In this document: piece by piece, positions 24,778 to 33,276 of the stretch
Numbering within the stretch: the first letter of the stretch is position 1
How the letters are laid out: every line of letters begins with the position of its first letter
NCBI GenBank assembly: GCA_934500835.1
Contig: CAKSTR010000004.1
Location: forward strand, 248,001-312,000
Direction of reading: 5' to 3'
Length of the DNA stretch: 64,000 nt
Source of the DNA: an uncultured Paracoccaceae bacterium
GTDB lineage: Bacteria > Pseudomonadota > Alphaproteobacteria > Rhodobacterales > Rhodobacteraceae
The notes under the pieces: generated by a model
Seen by the model: only the letters and a program-made list of their open reading frames with translations
Told to the model about the DNA's origin: nothing
Database searches by the model: none
Position numbers and translations under genes: made by a program

Positions 24778-25434
24778 ATGGACAATGACGCCGAAAATCC
24801 GCGCAGGAAAGTGCCGCGCCGCACAGGGATCCGGCGCGAGAACGAAAGGCTCATCCTGGATGCCGCCGAGAAGGTCTTTGCCGAGGCCGGATATGGCGGC
24901 GCCACCATGCAGCTGATCGCCGACATGGCCGGGCTGCCAAAGGCCAACCTGCATTATTACTTCGCCACCAAGGAGGACCTCTACCGCCGGGTGGTCGAGA
25001 ATATTTTCACCATCTGGCTGCGGGCCGCGGACACATTCGACACCGCCGCCGACCCCGAGACCGGCATCGGCGCCTATATCGAGGCGAAGATGCGGATCAG
25101 CCGCGAACATCCTTTCGGCTCGAAGGTCTGGGCGTCGGAGGTGATGCATGGTGCGCCGGTGATCCAGGACTATCTGGAGGGCACCCTGCGCACCTGGGCC
25201 GAGGGGCGGATGCGGTCGATCCAGCGCTGGATCGACGAAGGCCTGATGGCACCGATCGATCCGCGGCATCTTCTGTACGTGATCTGGGCGACGACGCAGC
25301 ACTATGCCGATTTCGGCCATCAGATCGAGACGCTGAACGGCGGCCGGGCCTATTCGGACCGGCAATGGAAAGACGCGACCGAAAGCGTGAAGGCAATCAT
25401 CCTGCGCGGCATCGGCATCGCCGCCACCCCCTGA
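24778..25434 (+). CDS. TetR-family regulator, RutR paralogue of the pyrimidine cluster
   Basis: This 218-residue regulator has a TetR helix-turn-helix at about residues 20-65 (ILDAAEKVFAEAGYGGATMQ, then LPKANLHYYFATKEDLY). Its ligand domain is of the RutR/YcdC C-terminal type (LLYVIWATTQHYADFGHQIETL). RutR binds uracil or thymine and releases TGACC-type operators. Two such operators lie immediately upstream, between this gene and the divergent amidohydrolase. It is therefore the likely local repressor of the catabolic operon. A second, closer RutR homologue is at 26090, so labour may be divided between them. Confidence 0.88.
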   Translation: MDNDAENPRRKVPRRTGIRRENERLILDAAEKVFAEAGYGGATMQLIADMAGLPKANLHYYFATKEDLYRRVVENIFTIWLRAADTFDTAADPETGIGAYIEAKMRISREHPFGSKVWASEVMHGAPVIQDYLEGTLRTWAEGRMRSIQRWIDEGLMAPIDPRHLLYVIWATTQHYADFGHQIETLNGGRAYSDRQWKDATESVKAIILRGIGIAATP

Positions 25435-25516
25435 TTTTCGCCGAAGGCGGATCGCCGCTGGAAATCCGCTGCGGCGCCCGGCATTCTTGGGTGCGAGCCC
25501 CTTGCAAGGACCGGCC

Positions 25517-25984
25517 ATGACCGATGCCCTGACTGCCGACGATCTGATCGCGGAATCGCGTCTGCTGATCTTTCCGCGCTTCACCGAGGATACCGCGCTG
25601 GCGCTTGGCCTCATTCTGGTCGAGCTGGCGCGCGCCGCCAACCTGCCGGTGGTGATCGACATCCGCAGCGCCGAACGCTGCTTCTTCCATGCGGCCCTGC
25701 CCGGCTCTGCCCCGCTGAACGACCTTTGGGCCAGACGGAAATCGGCGACGGCACTGATGTTTCAGGAATCTTCCCTGCTGGTCGGCATGCGCAACCGTGA
25801 CAAGGGCGAGAGCCTTGCCAAACACGGCCTGTCCCCGGACAGTCATGCAGACCATGGCGGCGCAGTGCCGATCCGGGTCGAGGGTGTCGGGGTGGTTGCC
25901 TGCGTCACCGTCTCGGGCCTGCCGCAGATCGAGGATCACCAACTGGCCATCCGCGCGATCGAGACACTACTGGCCCGCGACTGA
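25517..25984 (+). CDS. UPF0303 / HbpS-like (DUF336) heme-degrading-domain protein
   Basis: This 155-residue protein of the DUF336 superfamily has the characteristic LGLILVELARAANLPVVIDIRSAERCFFHAALPG segment near residues 30-65 and the C-terminal GGAVPIRVEGVGVVACVTVSGLPQIEDHQL strand-turn-strand. UPF0303 members are uncharacterised. HbpS relatives bind heme, and others are found beside catabolic operons as small cofactor or stress proteins. ATG 25517 is preferred over an upstream in-frame ATG because of the AAGGACCGGCC leader. It lies between the two TetR/RutR genes and probably belongs to the same cluster. Confidence 0.85.
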   Translation: MTDALTADDLIAESRLLIFPRFTEDTALALGLILVELARAANLPVVIDIRSAERCFFHAALPGSAPLNDLWARRKSATALMFQESSLLVGMRNRDKGESLAKHGLSPDSHADHGGAVPIRVEGVGVVACVTVSGLPQIEDHQLAIRAIETLLARD

Positions 25985-26089
25985 CCCCGCAGGCGCTGCA
26001 GCAAGGGCACAAGCCTGCGGGGGGGCTAGCGAATGCCTTGAAACCGGGCGGCAATGTGTGAAGGATGGGCGTCCCGGAAAGATCGACCC

Positions 26090-26707
26090 ATGACCCCACA
26101 GCGCAGCCGAATCCAGCAAAAGAACCGCGAGGCCATCCTTGAGGCGGCGCTTGAGGTGTTCTCTGCGCAAGGCTTCCGTGGCGCGACACTGGACCAGATC
26201 GCCGATGGCGCGGGCCTGTCCAAGCCGAACCTGCTGTACTACTTTCCGTCGAAGGAGGCGGTGCACAACGCGCTGCTGACCGGGCTTCTCGACACCTGGC
26301 TGGACCCGCTGAAAGCGATGGACCCCAAAGGAGAGCCGGTCACGGAAGTGCTGGCCTATGTCCGCCGCAAGCTGGTCCTGGCCCGCGACTTTCCCCGCGA
26401 AAGCCGCCTTTTCGCCGGCGAGATCATCCAGGGCGCGCCCCGGCTGGCGGGGGTGATCGAGACCGATCTGCGCAACCTGGTCGAAGCCCGCGCCGCCACC
26501 TTGCGGCAATGGATGGACGAGGGCCGCATCGCGCGGGTCGATCCGGTGCACCTCATTTTCTCGATCTGGGCGCTGACCCAGCATTACGCCGATTTCGACG
26601 CGCAGGTGCGGCTGGTGCTTGGCCCCGGCCACAACCCTTTTGCCGAGGCCGGGGGCTTCCTTGACACCCTTTTCCGCCGCCTGCTGGAGCCGGGGCCCGA
26701 CCGCTAG
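26090..26707 (+). CDS. rutR: RutR-like pyrimidine-responsive TetR regulator
   Basis: This 205-residue regulator is closely similar in layout to E. coli RutR. The HTH ends in LSKPNLLYYFPSKEAVHNALL, followed by LLDTWLDPLKAM, RKLVLARDFPRESRLFAGEIIQGAP and LIFSIWALTQHYADFDAQV. These segments line the uracil/thymine pocket and dimer interface in RutR. In enterobacteria RutR controls the Rut uracil pathway; here the reductive pathway takes its place. The start ATG 26090 (MTPQRSRIQQKN) leaves the short N-terminal arm seen in RutR. No TGACC palindrome was seen directly upstream, so its own control is unclear. Confidence 0.9.
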   Translation: MTPQRSRIQQKNREAILEAALEVFSAQGFRGATLDQIADGAGLSKPNLLYYFPSKEAVHNALLTGLLDTWLDPLKAMDPKGEPVTEVLAYVRRKLVLARDFPRESRLFAGEIIQGAPRLAGVIETDLRNLVEARAATLRQWMDEGRIARVDPVHLIFSIWALTQHYADFDAQVRLVLGPGHNPFAEAGGFLDTLFRRLLEPGPDR

Positions 26708-26805
26708 AAGACCCGTCGAATTAGGATCGAATGCGCCGGGCTTTGCGGGCGCGAAGGCGGGTATTTTCTGCTAGGGTCGATGCTTGTGGGGACACATTGC
26801 CTGGG

Positions 26806-27126
26806 ATGACGGATATGGAAGCACTCTCCTCCGTCCGGCCAGCGGTGCAGACGTTGGGAACACCGCCGCAAACGGCCGGCACAGATCCGGGCAGCTCGAC
26901 TGCCCAAAACGGCGCGCGTGCAGAATTCGCGGTTGCGCCGGAAATAGCTCAGGCACTGGCCCCGGCGGCGGGCGCAGCCCGGACCGCGATGGCCGGGGAT
27001 CAGGCGCTGCCGGATGGCGACTATGTGGTGGAAAGCGCCAAGGCGCGGGCGCTTGCGGCACAAAGGGCTTATGAGATGGCCTCGCTGGTGGCCGGGCTGA
27101 ACCCGCTGAACGATCCGGTGCCCTGA
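26806..27126 (+). CDS. Hypothetical protein (106 aa)
   Basis: This small, Ala/Pro/Gly-rich protein has a disordered first half (SSVRPAVQTLGTPPQTAG). Its more ordered second half ends in VESAKARALAAQRAYEMASL, a probable helix. I recognise no family. The start is uncertain: ATG 26806 and ATG 26815 are both possible and no strong ribosome site precedes either. Its stop lies 45 bp from the convergent preA stop. The C-terminal helix is the best evidence for a real protein. Confidence 0.5.
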   Translation: MTDMEALSSVRPAVQTLGTPPQTAGTDPGSSTAQNGARAEFAVAPEIAQALAPAAGAARTAMAGDQALPDGDYVVESAKARALAAQRAYEMASLVAGLNPLNDPVP

Positions 27127-27171
27127 AAGGCTGCCGCAAGGCCAGGCCCCGCGCGGCAGCCTTCCGCGCCG

Positions 27172-28473
27172 TTACTCGGCGGCCTGCGCCGACATCGGGT
27201 TGTTCGGATGCGTCGTCCAGTCGGCAAAGTCGCCCACCTTGCGGCCGGTGCGCGGGTCCAGCGTGCCCTTGGTCATCGGCACCATGGTGATGCAGTTCTC
27301 GACCGGGCAGACGTTGACGCACAGGTTGCAGGCCACGCATTCATCGTCCTTCACGGTGAAGGTGCGGTCCGCCGACATGGCGATGGCCTGGTGGCTGGTG
27401 TCCTCGCAGGCCGCGTAGCAGCGGCCGCATTTGATGCAATCGTCCTGATTGATCTGCGCCTTGGTGACGTAGTTCAGGTTCAGGTGCTGCCATTCGACGA
27501 AGTTCGGCACCGCACGCCCGACCAGATCCGACAGCGCCATGCCCTTGCCGTCGAGATAGTCCGACAGGCCCGAGATCATCTCTTGCACCACCTTGAAGCC
27601 ATAGGTCATGGCGGCGGTGCAGACCTGCACATTGCCCGCCCCCATGGCCAGAAACTCGGCCGCGTCGCGCCAGGTGGTGACGCCGCCGATGCCGCTGATG
27701 GGCAGGCCGCGGGTTTCCTCGTACCGGGCAATCTCGCCCACCATGTTCAGGGCGATCGGCTTCACCGCCGGGCCGCAATAGCCGCCATGGCTGCCCTTGC
27801 CGTCGATCATCGGGAAGGGCGAGAAATCATCCAGGTCGACATTGGTGATCGACTTGATGGTGTTGATCAGGGAAACCGCGTCCGCCCCGCCCCGGTGTGC
27901 CGCAATCGCCGGCGGCAGGATCGAGGTGATGTTCGGCGTCAGCTTCACGATACAGGGCATCCGCGAGTATTTCTTCACCCAACGGGTGACCATCTCGATG
28001 TATTCCGGCACCTGCCCCACGGCCGATCCCATGCCGCGTTCGGCCATGCCATGGGGGCAGCCGAAGTTCAGTTCCACGCCGTCGGCCTCGGTGTCCTCGA
28101 TCTGTGACAGGATGGCCTCCCAGTAATCTTCCTCGCAGGGCACCATGAGCGAGATGACAAGGGCGCGGTCCTTCCACTTGCGCTTGACCTCCTTGATCTC
28201 GCGCAGGTTCACCTCCAGCGGGCGGTCGGTGATCAACTCGATGTTGTTCAGGCCCAGAAGCCGGCGGTCGGCGCCCCAGATCGCGCCATAGCGCGGGCCG
28301 GAGACATTGACGATGGGCGGGCCTTCGGCGCCGAGGGTCTTCCAGACCACACCGCCCCAACCCGCCTCGAAGGCGCGCTCGACGTTGTATTTCTTGTCCG
28401 TCGGCGGGGCCGAGGCCAGCCAGAACGGGTTGGGCGATTTGATCCCGATGAAATTCGAGGTGAGGTCAGCCAT
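27172..28473 (-). CDS. preA: NAD-dependent dihydropyrimidine dehydrogenase subunit PreA
   Basis: This 433-residue protein is the FMN-binding catalytic subunit that reduces uracil or thymine to the 5,6-dihydro form, the first step of the reductive pathway. The N-terminal TIM barrel begins IGIKSPNPFWLASAPPTDKK. It contains the pyrimidine-site loop GCPHGMAERGMGSAVGQ and the FMN-binding ISGIGGVTTWRDAAEFLAMG. The C-terminal domain has two 4Fe-4S clusters (CIKCGRCYAACE and CVACNLCVNVCP). ATG 28473 has an AAGGAGG ribosome site. PreT is encoded 0.7 kb upstream on the same strand, separated by a DedA-family gene. Confidence 0.95.
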   Translation of the reverse strand: MADLTSNFIGIKSPNPFWLASAPPTDKKYNVERAFEAGWGGVVWKTLGAEGPPIVNVSGPRYGAIWGADRRLLGLNNIELITDRPLEVNLREIKEVKRKWKDRALVISLMVPCEEDYWEAILSQIEDTEADGVELNFGCPHGMAERGMGSAVGQVPEYIEMVTRWVKKYSRMPCIVKLTPNITSILPPAIAAHRGGADAVSLINTIKSITNVDLDDFSPFPMIDGKGSHGGYCGPAVKPIALNMVGEIARYEETRGLPISGIGGVTTWRDAAEFLAMGAGNVQVCTAAMTYGFKVVQEMISGLSDYLDGKGMALSDLVGRAVPNFVEWQHLNLNYVTKAQINQDDCIKCGRCYAACEDTSHQAIAMSADRTFTVKDDECVACNLCVNVCPVENCITMVPMTKGTLDPRTGRKVGDFADWTTHPNNPMSAQAAE

Positions 28474-28548
28474 AACGAGCCTCCTTGCGACAAGCTGGGA
28501 GAGAAACGGAAGAAGACGGTGCGCCAGCACGGCGCATGTTCGGCAAGG

Positions 28549-29082
28549 TCAGGCGAAGACCGACCAGAGCCAGCCGAAGATGTCGCCGCCGAACTGGCCG
28601 AGCTTGGGAATCAGCCAGGCCCAGGCGGCGCAGCCAAGGATGTTCCACAGCATGAACCGGCGCAGGGGCATTCCGGTCATGCCGGCCAGAAGGAACACCA
28701 CGGGCCGCAGCACGGTCAGGAAATGCCCGATCAGCACCGTTGCGGCGCCGTATTTCACGAAGGCGGCGCGGGCTTTTTCCACCATCTCGGGATGGTCCGA
28801 CATCGGCCGCATCTCCAGCACCGCGCGGCCGTAATGCCGGCCCAGCCAGTAGCTGAATGTGGACCCGATGAACGCCCCCGCTGCCGCCCCGGCCCAGAGC
28901 GGCCAGAACTCCACCTTGCCGGTGGCCACCATGGCCCCCACCGCCATCAGCACGGCGGTCGACGGAATCAGGATCGACAGGAAGGCCGTGGTCTCTGCCG
29001 CGGCAAAGACCAGCATGATCAAGGGCAACCAGGCCTGGTTGCGCTCGATCCAGGTGATGAAGAACTCTGCGATCGCGTCCAT
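28549..29082 (-). CDS. DedA-family (SNARE-associated) membrane protein
   Basis: This 177-residue inner-membrane protein has the DedA core, with IERNQAWLPLIMLVFAAAE and LSILIPSTAVLMAVGAM re-entrant segments. The conserved arginine region is VLIGHFLTVLRPVVFLLAGMTGMP. DedA proteins act as polyprenyl- or phospholipid translocases and support proton-motive force and membrane homeostasis. It lies between preT and preA on the same strand with gaps of 66 and 75 bp and may be co-transcribed. No biochemical link to pyrimidines is known, so its position in the pathway operon is unusual. Confidence 0.88.
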   Translation of the reverse strand: MDAIAEFFITWIERNQAWLPLIMLVFAAAETTAFLSILIPSTAVLMAVGAMVATGKVEFWPLWAGAAAGAFIGSTFSYWLGRHYGRAVLEMRPMSDHPEMVEKARAAFVKYGAATVLIGHFLTVLRPVVFLLAGMTGMPLRRFMLWNILGCAAWAWLIPKLGQFGGDIFGWLWSVFA

Positions 29083-29148
29083 GTCGGTCCCTTGCCCGCG
29101 CCCGGTTTGGCGTGGCTTGCCCTCCGGGGCAAGGGGAAAGCGCCATCA

Positions 29149-30474
29149 TCACGTCGCCGTCAGATAGCGGTGGATCGCCTCGGCGGCGTCGCGGCCCTCG
29201 GCAACGGCGGTGACGGTCAGATCCTCGCCCCCCGCCGCGCAATCGCCGCCAACCCACAGCCCGCCGGCAAGCCCGGCAGCGTCGATCTTGCCATTGGTGG
29301 TGGCAATGCCCTCGGGCACGCCCTGCAGGGTCTGGCCGATGGCCTTGAAGACCTGATCGGCCTTCAGGCGGAACACCTCGGGCAACAGTTTCAGCCCGCC
29401 CGGGCCATCCTCGGTATAGGCGAATTCAACCGCCTCGACGTGGCCGTTGCCCAGAACCTTGACCGGGGCGGCATTGTGGATGATCCGCACCCCGGCCTGC
29501 ACCGCGTGGTCCTGCTCATGGCCCGAGGCGGACATCTTCTCCTGCCCGCGCCGGTAGACGATGGTGACATTCTCGGCCCCCAGCAGCTTGGACTGGACGG
29601 CGGCATCGACTGCCGTCATGCCACCGCCGATCACCACGACATCGCGCCCCACGGCCAGCTTGCGCAGGTCCGGGGACTGGCGCAGATCGGCGATGAAGTC
29701 GACGGCGTTGCCGACCCCGTCCATATCCTCGCCCTCGGCACGCAGGGCATTCACGCCTTGCAGGCCGATGCCGAGAAAGACGCCGTCAAACGCCTGCCGC
29801 AGACCGTCCAGCGTGATGTCGCGGCCCAGCTCAACCCCGGTTTTCAGGGTGATGCCACCGATGGAGAGAAGCCAGTCCACCTCGCGCGCGGCAAAGCCCC
29901 CCGTCGCCTTGTACGAGGCGATGCCGTATTCGTTCAGCCCCCCCGCCTTGGCGCGGCGGTCATAGACCGTCACCTCATGCCCCTTCATGGCCAGCCGGTG
30001 GGCGCAGGCCAGCCCGGCAGGCCCCGCCCCCACGACCGCAATCCGCTTCCCGGTAGAAGCGGCCCGGGTGAAGGGATGCGTGGCCTTTTCCATGGCGGTA
30101 TCGGTGGCATAGCGCTGCAACCGGCCGATCTCGACCGGCTTGCCTTCGGCGGTCTCGCGCACGCAGGCCTCTTCGCACAGCGTCTCGGTCGGGCAGACCC
30201 TTGCGCAGATGCCGCCAAGGATGTTCTGGCTCCAGATCGTCTTCGCTGCCGCCTCGGGGGTGCCGGTGGCGATCTGGCGGATGAAAAGCGGGATGTCGAT
30301 GGTGGTCGGACAGGCCGTCATGCAGGGCGCGTCATGGCAGAAATAGCAGCGATCCGCCGCGACCCGCGCCTCGTGCAGATCGAAGGCTGGCTCGTGATCC
30401 GAGAAATTCCGCGCGATCGTATCGGCGGACAGACGCGCCGGGACGATACCGGGCGTAAGCGGACTGTTCGGCAT
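29149..30474 (-). CDS. preT: NAD-dependent dihydropyrimidine dehydrogenase subunit PreT
   Basis: This 441-residue flavoprotein is the electron-input subunit that passes electrons from NADH to PreA. Its N-terminal helical domain holds two 4Fe-4S clusters with the cysteines in CYFCHDAPCMTACP and GGICARVCPTETLCEEAC. The FAD-binding GxGxxG (IAVVGAGPAGLACAHRLA) is near residue 130. The NAD-binding VVIGGGMTAVDAAVQSKLLG is in the second half, and the C-terminal GGDCAAGGEDLTVTAVAEGRDAA closes the FAD site. ATG 30474 gives the family-typical N-terminus. Together with preA, hydA and the M20 amidohydrolase it completes the reductive pathway. Confidence 0.95.
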   Translation of the reverse strand: MPNSPLTPGIVPARLSADTIARNFSDHEPAFDLHEARVAADRCYFCHDAPCMTACPTTIDIPLFIRQIATGTPEAAAKTIWSQNILGGICARVCPTETLCEEACVRETAEGKPVEIGRLQRYATDTAMEKATHPFTRAASTGKRIAVVGAGPAGLACAHRLAMKGHEVTVYDRRAKAGGLNEYGIASYKATGGFAAREVDWLLSIGGITLKTGVELGRDITLDGLRQAFDGVFLGIGLQGVNALRAEGEDMDGVGNAVDFIADLRQSPDLRKLAVGRDVVVIGGGMTAVDAAVQSKLLGAENVTIVYRRGQEKMSASGHEQDHAVQAGVRIIHNAAPVKVLGNGHVEAVEFAYTEDGPGGLKLLPEVFRLKADQVFKAIGQTLQGVPEGIATTNGKIDAAGLAGGLWVGGDCAAGGEDLTVTAVAEGRDAAEAIHRYLTAT

Positions 30475-30530
30475 GGCGACCTTCCCTTGGCTTGCTCTGA
30501 CGGCTTGCTTTTGTCGAATCGTCTCACAGG

Positions 30531-30562
30531 TCTGAAATTTTATCAAACGGTAAATTTCCAGA
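30531..30562. promoter_or_regulatory. AT-rich inverted repeat upstream of preT/accB
   Basis: TCTGAAATTTTATC and GGTAAATTTCCAGA form an imperfect inverted repeat around AAAC (one base insertion between arms). It lies 57 bp upstream of the preT start and 134 bp upstream of divergent accB in an otherwise GC-rich region. It does not resemble the TGACC operators, so another regulator is implied. It could also be promoter sequence. Confidence 0.4.
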
Positions 30563-30695
30563 ATGTGCGAAAGTTTAGCCGCTTGCAGGACCGCCGACGT
30601 CCGCCGCTTGGGGAATGGGCGCTTTTCACCCTTGGCGGGCTGTCCTATAAGCAGGCAGCCCCAGGCTCCGGCAGAAAAGCCCAACAGAGGACGGC

Positions 30696-31187
30696 ATGAG
30701 CAAACATTCCCCCGACGCGGACGTCGCCTTCATCTCGGCGCTGGCCGAGCTTCTGAACAAGAACGAACTGACCGAGCTTTCGGTAAAGCGCGAATATGGC
30801 GAGGACGACAGCCTTGAAGTCCGCGTGGTCAAGCAGGTGACGGTCGTGCAGGCCGCGGCCCCTGCCCCGGTCTATGCCGCCCCGGCAGCCGCTGCCCCCG
30901 TCGCCGCGGCGCCCGCAGCCGCCCCTGCCGCCGCCGAGGACCCCAGCCAGCACCCCGGCGCCGTAACCTCGCCCATGGTCGGCACCGCCTATCTGGCGGC
31001 CGAGCCGGGCGCTGCGCCCTTCGCGACGGTGGGTACGGTCGTCACCGAAGGCCAGACCGTGCTGATCATCGAGGCGATGAAGACGATGAACCACATCCCG
31101 GCGCCGAAATCGGGCACCGTGAAGCGCATCCTAGTCGATGACGGCACGCCGGTCGAATATGGCACGCCGCTTCTGATCATCGAATAA
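30696..31187 (+). CDS. accB: Acetyl-CoA carboxylase biotin carboxyl carrier protein
   Basis: This 163-residue carrier of the fatty-acid-initiating carboxylase has an N-terminal helical region ([22 protein letters not shown]) and an Ala/Pro-rich linker (about residues 48-85). Its C-terminal biotinyl domain has the biotinylated lysine in [14 protein letters not shown] (about residue 130) and the protruding-thumb segment [22 protein letters not shown]. It is followed 10 bp later by accC on the same strand, the usual accBC operon. Start ATG 30696 follows AGAGGACGGC. Confidence 0.97.
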   Translation: MSKHSPDADVAFISALAELLNKNELTELSVKREYGEDDSLEVRVVKQVTVVQAAAPAPVYAAPAAAAPVAAAPAAAPAAAEDPSQHPGAVTSPMVGTAYLAAEPGAAPFATVGTVVTEGQTVLIIEAMKTMNHIPAPKSGTVKRILVDDGTPVEYGTPLLIIE

Positions 31188-31197
31188 GGGCGCAGGG

Positions 31198-32544
31198 ATG
31201 TTCGAGAAAATCCTGATCGCCAACCGGGGCGAAATCGCCCTGCGGGTGATCCGCGCCGCGCGCGAGATGGGGATCAAGTCGGTCGCCGTCCACTCCACCG
31301 CCGATGCCGATGCCATGCATGTGCGGATGGCGGATGAATCGGTCTGCATCGGCCCGGCCCCCAGTTCGGAAAGCTATCTGTCCAAGGCCGCGATCATCTC
31401 GGCCTGCGAGATCACCGGCGCGCAGGCCGTGCATCCGGGCTATGGCTTCCTGTCGGAAAACGCCGCCTTCGCGCAGGCGCTGGAAGACCACGGCATCACC
31501 TTCATCGGTCCGTCCGCCCAGCACATCCGCATCATGGGCGACAAGATCACCGCCAAGGAAACCGCGAAATCGCTGGGGATTCCGGTGGTTCCGGGATCGG
31601 ATGGCGGCGTGCCCGACTTCGACACCGCCAAGGTGGTCGCGCTGGAGATCGGCTATCCGGTGATCATCAAGGCCACCGCCGGTGGCGGCGGTCGCGGCAT
31701 GAAGGTCGCCAAGTCCGAGGAAGAGCTGGAAGTCGCCTTCCGCACCGCGCGGAGCGAGGCCAAGGCCGCCTTTGGCAATGACGAGGTCTATATCGAGAAA
31801 TACCTCCAGCGCCCGCGCCATATCGAGATTCAGGTCTTCGGCGACGGCAAGGGCAAGGCGGTGCATCTGGGCGAACGCGACTGTTCGCTGCAACGCCGCC
31901 ACCAGAAGGTGTTCGAGGAGGCCCCCGGGCCGGCGATCACGCCAGAAATGCGGGCAAGGATCGGCCAGGTCTGTGCCGATGCGGTGGCCAAGATCGCCTA
32001 TATCGGCGCCGGCACCATCGAATTCCTGTTCGAGGACGGCGAGTTCTACTTCATCGAGATGAACACCCGCCTGCAGGTCGAACACCCCGTCACCGAGTAT
32101 ATCTTCGACGTCGACCTTGTGCGCGAACAGATCCGCGTCGCCGCCGGCCTGCCGATGTCCTTCGAACAGCAGGATCTCAAGGTGCATGGCCATGCGATCG
32201 AGGTGCGGATCAATGCCGAGAAGATGCCGAACTTCGCGCCCTGCCCCGGCCGGGTGACGCAGTATCATGCTCCCGGCGGCCTGGGGGTGCGGATGGATTC
32301 GGCCCTTTATGATGGCTACCGCATCCCGCCCTATTACGATTCCCTGATCGGCAAGCTGATCGTGCATGGCCGCGACCGGGACGAGGCGCTGGCCCGGCTC
32401 TCGCGCGCCTTGGGAGAGCTGATCGTCGACGGCGTCGACACCACGGTGCCCTTGTTCCGCGCGCTTCTGGCAGAGCCGGACATCCAGACGGGGGATTACT
32501 CGATCCACTGGCTGGAAAAGTGGCTGGCCGCCAACTTCAGCTGA
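31198..32544 (+). CDS. accC: Acetyl-CoA carboxylase biotin carboxylase subunit
   Basis: This 448-residue ATP-grasp enzyme carboxylates the biotin on AccB using bicarbonate and ATP. The N-terminal domain starts [20 protein letters not shown]. The ATP-binding glycine loop is [13 protein letters not shown], and [17 protein letters not shown] and [17 protein letters not shown] line the biotin and bicarbonate sites. The catalytic [16 protein letters not shown] is intact. Length equals the family norm. It forms an operon with accB and is followed by a GC-rich hairpin (32551-32576). Confidence 0.97.
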   Translation: MFEKILIANRGEIALRVIRAAREMGIKSVAVHSTADADAMHVRMADESVCIGPAPSSESYLSKAAIISACEITGAQAVHPGYGFLSENAAFAQALEDHGITFIGPSAQHIRIMGDKITAKETAKSLGIPVVPGSDGGVPDFDTAKVVALEIGYPVIIKATAGGGGRGMKVAKSEEELEVAFRTARSEAKAAFGNDEVYIEKYLQRPRHIEIQVFGDGKGKAVHLGERDCSLQRRHQKVFEEAPGPAITPEMRARIGQVCADAVAKIAYIGAGTIEFLFEDGEFYFIEMNTRLQVEHPVTEYIFDVDLVREQIRVAAGLPMSFEQQDLKVHGHAIEVRINAEKMPNFAPCPGRVTQYHAPGGLGVRMDSALYDGYRIPPYYDSLIGKLIVHGRDRDEALARLSRALGELIVDGVDTTVPLFRALLAEPDIQTGDYSIHWLEKWLAANFS

Positions 32545-32578
32545 GTTTCAGGCGGCGCGGCCCCGGCTGCGCCGCCGG

Positions 32579-32623
32579 CAAATTTCTTGGAAGAAATTTG
32601 CAAAATCCTTCGAAGGATTTTGC
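32579..32623. repeat. Two abutting perfect palindromes before aat
   Basis: Palindrome A (32579-32600) has 10-bp arms CAAATTTCTT/AAGAAATTTG around GG. Palindrome B (32600-32623) has 11-bp arms GCAAAATCCTT/AAGGATTTTGC around CG. They abut (sharing one G), are AT-rich, and end 2 bp before the aat ATG. No Shine-Dalgarno lies outside them; AAGGA at 32613-32617 inside stem B is the only candidate. Folded RNA would hide it, so they may regulate aat translation or act as transcription signals after accC. Confidence 0.6.
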
Positions 32624-32625
32624 CG

Positions 32626-33276
32626 ATGCCCCCGGCTCTGGACCCCGACCTGTTGCTGCACGCCTATGCCATGGGGATCTTTCCCATGGCGGAATCGCGC
32701 GATGATGACAGTATCCATTGGGTCGATCCGCGCCACCGGGGCATCTTTCCGCTGGACGGTTTCCACATCTCGCGCAGCCTGTCCCGCCTGATCCGGCGCA
32801 GCGCCTTCACCATCCGCACCGACACCGCTTTCGAGGCCGTGGTGGACGCCTGCGCCGACCGCGACGAGACCTGGATCAATGCGCCGATCCGCGCCGCCTA
32901 TGCCGAGTTGCACCGCCGCGGCCATGCCCATTGCCTTGAGGTCTGGTCCGGCCCCCATCTTGTCGGCGGCGTCTATGGCGTCACCCTGGGCGCGGCCTTC
33001 TTCGGCGAGTCGATGTTCTCGGCAGAGACCGGCGGCTCCAAGACCGCGCTGGCCTTCCTGATCCACCGGCTGCGCGCAGGCGGCTTCACGCTCTTCGACA
33101 CCCAGTTCCTGACCCCGCATCTGGCCAGCCTCGGTGCGATCGAGATTCCGCGGGCCGAGTACCAGCGCCGCCTGGCATCGGCTGTCGCGCTGCCCGCCAC
33201 CTTCGATCCGCCGGGCTACTGCGCCTCGGTCTCGTCGGTGCTTTCGGGCGTCTCCTCGGATTGCGGCGCGGTATAG
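32626..33276 (+). CDS. aat: Leucyl/phenylalanyl-tRNA-protein transferase
   Basis: This 216-residue enzyme transfers Leu or Phe from tRNA to the N-terminal Arg/Lys of proteins, marking them for ClpAP through ClpS. Family motifs are LLHAYAMGIFPMAESRDD, IHWVDPRHRGIFPLDGFHIS, TWINAPIRAAYAELHRRG and ETGGSKTALAFLIHRLRAGGF followed by LFDTQFLTPHLASLGA. ATG 32626 gives the conserved MPPALDPDLLLHAYAMG start. Its 3' end overlaps the convergent DUF2155 gene by 61 bp. The clpX and clpP genes are 2-4 kb away, but ClpXP is not its partner protease. Confidence 0.95.
   Translation: MPPALDPDLLLHAYAMGIFPMAESRDDDSIHWVDPRHRGIFPLDGFHISRSLSRLIRRSAFTIRTDTAFEAVVDACADRDETWINAPIRAAYAELHRRGHAHCLEVWSGPHLVGGVYGVTLGAAFFGESMFSAETGGSKTALAFLIHRLRAGGFTLFDTQFLTPHLASLGAIEIPRAEYQRRLASAVALPATFDPPGYCASVSSVLSGVSSDCGAV

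Noticed and set aside
27741..27778. Long reading frames antisense to preA and to many other GC-rich genes
   Set aside because: They are mirror frames caused by high third-position GC; they lack ribosome sites and any recognisable family.
31070..31110. AccB biotinylation motif EAMKTMN as an unusual variant
   Set aside because: The Thr in place of Met is normal for alphaproteobacterial BCCP proteins and does not suggest loss of function.
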